Assembly (NCBI GenBank): GCA_039566865.1
Contig: CM076961.1
Coordinates: 10,811,501 to 10,875,500, forward strand
Length of the DNA: 64,000 nucleotides
Reading direction: 5' to 3'
Source of the DNA: Aurelia coerulea
Taxonomy: Eukaryota; Cnidaria; Scyphozoa; Semaeostomeae; Ulmaridae
A program made the translations under genes and the position numbers. How positions within the stretch are numbered: the stretch's first letter is position 1; every line of letters starts with the position of its first letter. The notes beneath the pieces were generated by a model. The model made no database searches, was not told the origin of the DNA, and worked only from the letters and a program-made list of their open reading frames with translations. This document shows positions 61,101 through 64,000 of this stretch, in pieces.

Positions 61101-64000
61101 TGTTTTCTTTGAGAAAATAAACATTTAATTAATCAATGTTTGTTTATGCAGTAAAGCCAAAATGAGACTTAAGAAAACACTAATGTCTATATCAATGTTT
61201 CCAAGAATGGTTGCTGCAGCACTTATTTAGTGCTATAAAAGAAATTACTGGCAGAACTAAAGATTTAAAGAACGATGAGTGCAATTCTCTTTTTATTATG
61301 AATTATAGCTACTAAAGTACGTTAACCCACACTTTTTGTGTTTATATTTTGTTTTCTTTGATAAAATAAACATTTAATTAATCGATGTTTGTTTAGGCTG
61401 TATTTCTAAAATGAGACTAAAGAAAAAACTAATGTCTATAGTAATATTTCCAAGAAATGTTGCTGCAGCAGTAATATAGTGCTTTAAAAGAAATAACTGG
61501 CAGAACAAAAGTACTAAAGAACGATGAGTGCAATACTCTTTATATTATGAATTATAGCTACTAAAGTACGTTAATCCACACTCTTTGTGTTTATATTTTG
61601 TTTTCTTTGAGAAAATAAACATTTAATTAATCGATGTTTGTTTATGCTGTAAGGCTAAAGCGAGACTAAAGAAAAGACTAATGTCTATAGTAATATTTCC
61701 AAGGATGGTTGCTGCAGCATCGATATAGTGTTTTAAAAGAAATAACTGGCAGAACTAAAGTTTTAAAGAACGATGTATGCAATACTTTTTATAATATAAA
61801 TTTTAGCTACTAAAGTACGTTAACACACACTTTTTGTATTTATTATTTGTTTTCTTTGAGAAAATCAACATTTAATTAATCAATGCTTGTTTATGCAGTA
61901 AAGCTAAAATGAGACTAAAGGAAAACTAATGTCTAGAGTAATGTTTCTAAGATTTGTTTCTGCAACACTAATAAAGTGCTTTAAAAGAAATAACTGGCAG
62001 AACTAAAGTATTAAAGAACGATGAGTGCAATACTCTTTATATTATGAATTATAGCTACTAAAGTACGTTAATCCACACTTTTTGTGTTTATATTTTGTTT
62101 TCTTTGAGAAAATAAACATTTAATTAATCGATGTTTGTTTATGCAGTAAAGCCAAATTGAAATTAAAGAAAACACTAGTGTCTATGGTAATGTTTCAAAC
62201 AATGGTTGCTGCAGCACTAATATAGTGCTATAAAAGTAATTACTGGCAGAACTAAAGTTTTAAAGAACGATGAGTGCAATAGTCTTTATATTATGAATTA
62301 TAGCTACTAAAGTACGTTAATCCACACTTTTTGTGTTTATATTTTGTTTTCTTTGAGAAAATAAACATTTAATTAATCGATGTTTGTTTTGGCTGTATTT
62401 CTAAAATGAGACTAAAGAAAAAACTAATGTCTATAGTAATATTTCCAAGAATGGTTGCTGCAGCAGTAATATAGTGCTTTAAAAGAAATAACTGGCAGAA
62501 CAAAAGTATTTAAGAACGATGAGTGCAATACTCTTTATATTATGAATTATAGCTACTAAAGTACGTTAACCCACACTTTTTGTGTTTATATTTTGTTTTC
62601 TTTGATAAAATAAACATTTAATTAATCGATGTTTGTTTAGGCTGTATTTCTAAAAGGAGACTAAAGAAAAAACTAATGTCTATAGTAATATTTCCAAGAA
62701 ATGTTGCTGCAGCAGTAATATAGTGCTTTAAAAGAAATAACTGGCAGAACAAAAGTATTAAAGAACGATGAGTGCAATACTCTTTATATTATGAATTATA
62801 GCTACTAAAGTACGTTAATCCACACTCTTTGTGTTTATATTTTGTTTTCTTTGAGAAAATAAACATTTAATTAATCAATGTTTGTTTATGCAGTAAAGCC
62901 AAAATGAGACTTAAGAAAACACTAATGTCTATATCAATGTTTCCAAGAATGGTTGCTGCAGCACTTATTTAGTGCTATAAAAGAAATTACTGGCAGAATT
63001 AAAGATTTAAAGAACGATGAGTGCAATTCTCTTTTTATTATGAATTATAGCTACTAAAGTACGTTAACCCACACTTTTTGTGTTTATATTTTGTTTTCTT
63101 TGATAAAATAATCATTTAATTAATCGATGTTTGTTTAGGCTGTATTTCTAAAATGAGACTAAAGAAAAAACTAATGTCTATAGTAATATTTCCAAGAAAT
63201 GTTGCTGCAGCAGTAATATAGTGCTTTAAAAGAAATAACTGGCAGAACAAAAGTATTAAAGAACGATGAGTGCAATACTCTTTATATTATGAATTATAGC
63301 TACTAAAGTACGTTAACCCACACTTTTGTGTTTATATTTTGTTTTCTTTCAGAAAATAAACTTTTAATTAATCGATGTTTGTTTATGCAGTAAAGCCAAA
63401 ATGAGACTTAAGAAAACACTAATGTCTATATCAATGTTTCCAAGAATGGTTGCTGCAGCACTAATTTAGTGCCATAAAAGAAATAACTGGCAGAACTAAA
63501 GTTTTAAAGAACGATGAATGCAATACTTTTTATAATATAAATTTTAGCTACTAAAGTACGTTAACACACACTTTTTGTGTTTATTATTTGTTTTCTTTGA
63601 GAAAATCAACATTTAATTAATCGATGTTTGTTTATGCAGTAAAGCCAAAATTAGACTAAAGAAAACACTAATGTCTATAGTAATGTTTCAAACAATGGCT
63701 GCTTCAGCACTAATATAGTGCTATTAAGAAAATTACTGGCAGAACTAAAGTTTTAAAGAACGATGAGTGCAATACTTTCTATAATATAAATTGTAGCTAC
63801 TAAGGTACGTTAATCCACACTTTTTGTGTTTATATTTTGTTTTCTTTTAGAAAATAAACATTTAATTAATCGATGTTTGTTTATGCAGTAAAGCCAAATT
63901 GAAATTAAAGAAAACACTAATGTCTATGGTAATGTTTCAAATAATGGTTGCTGCATTACTTATATAGTGCTATAAAAGTAATTACTGGCAGAACTAAAGT
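58144..64000. repeat. Homogenised distal segment, 3-4 monomer repeats
   Basis: About 23.5 monomers dominated by a TAGGCTGTATTTC unit (often with AAGAAATGTTGC) and an ATCAATG unit with GCTGCATTACTTATATAG. The latter starts at 59150, 60136 and 60883, spacings of 986 and 747 bp (four and three units). Adjacent repeats differ by very few bases, so this looks like the most recently amplified part. One atypical unit near 61880 has AATGCTTG and GTTTCTGCAACACTAATAAAG. The window ends inside a unit. No gene is visible. Confidence 0.88.

Larger units (their letters stand above)
1..64000. repeat. Satellite DNA array, ~249 bp monomer, head to tail
   Basis: The junction motif TTAATTAATCGATG recurs about every 248-249 bases from the first to the last base, always in the same orientation. 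Measured starts include 1, 250, 498, 747, 4980, 5229, 9715 and 9964. After removing the 884 bp insertion, about 254 units fit the window. Units differ by scattered substitutions and short indels and fall into recognisable subtypes that recur in blocks. Most are 248-250 bp; four coding-type units are 254 bp. The array begins and ends inside the window without flanking unique DNA. The period 249 equals 83 codons, so a reading frame is kept across most unit boundaries. Family identity is unknown to me. Confidence 0.99.

Noticed and set aside
1..64000. CRISPR array
   Set aside because: The unit is 249 bp with variation spread through it, not short identical repeats separated by unique spacers.
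1..64000. Self-cleaving hammerhead ribozyme or Pol III promoter in the monomer
   Set aside because: I looked for the CTGANGA...GAAA core and for a B-box like GGTTCGANTCC and saw neither in the monomer.
1..64000. CENP-B box
   Set aside because: No TTCGNNNNANNCGGG match was seen in the monomers, so a centromeric role is not supported by that motif.
1..64000. Telomeric repeats such as TTAGG or TTAGGG
   Set aside because: No tandem runs of these were seen, so the window is not telomere sequence itself.

Overview
This window is almost entirely one head-to-tail satellite DNA array. About 254 copies of a roughly 249 bp, A+T-rich monomer run in a single orientation from base 1 to base 64000, and neither array edge is reached. 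The only clear non-satellite DNA is an 884 bp palindromic transposon-like element at 18590-19473. I found no rRNA, tRNA, CRISPR, long gene or prokaryotic operon. Uninterrupted satellite, higher-order repeats, a TA-flanked inverted-repeat element and AATAAA motifs suggest a eukaryotic nuclear genome, perhaps an invertebrate, in pericentromeric, subtelomeric or other heterochromatic DNA. I cannot name the species.

The most unusual point concerns the origin of the repeat. Four monomers are exactly 254 bp long (starting at 9461, 12452, 17911 and 36978) and carry, or nearly carry, a 74-codon reading frame filling most of the unit. Its conceptual product has a basic N-terminus (MRLKK), a hydrophobic signal-peptide-like stretch and a short tail with two cysteines and an N-glycosylation sequon. 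Two copies are intact (9491-9715 and 37008-37232). One has a nonsense codon at position 4 (12482-12706) and one at codon 64 (17941-18165). The ordinary monomers look like the same sequence with a stop near codon 23 and a net 4-5 bp loss beside it. The satellite may therefore descend from a tandemly amplified small gene or exon, with a few coding copies surviving or being re-spread. Function is unproven.

Layout: 1-4730, mixed monomers with a repeated pair at 1, 1746 and 4233. 4731-12451, two copies of a 2.1 kb block 4735 bp apart, with the first coding monomer between them. 12452-18413, second coding monomer, a 12-monomer (2976 bp) tandem duplication, and the third coding monomer. 18414-19548, one monomer split by the palindromic element. 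19549-31252, higher-order repeats whose marker monomer recurs every 4482-4483 bp (18 monomers), with a nested 7-monomer duplication. 31253-33740, another copy of the 12-monomer block. 32498-36977, a 9-monomer (2240 bp) tandem duplication ending exactly at the fourth coding monomer. 37232-43700, 8-monomer (1992 bp) repeats. 43700-58143, shuffled types with a marker monomer at 4-8 unit intervals. 58144-64000, the most homogeneous part, with 3-4 unit repeats.

The monomer itself holds recurring signals: TTAATTAA overlapping ATCGAT at the junction, CTGCAG in the middle, a 6 bp-arm inverted repeat in most copies, an AATAAA near the end of noncoding copies (AATCAA in coding ones), and splice-like donor and acceptor motifs. 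How, or whether, the array is transcribed cannot be decided from sequence alone.
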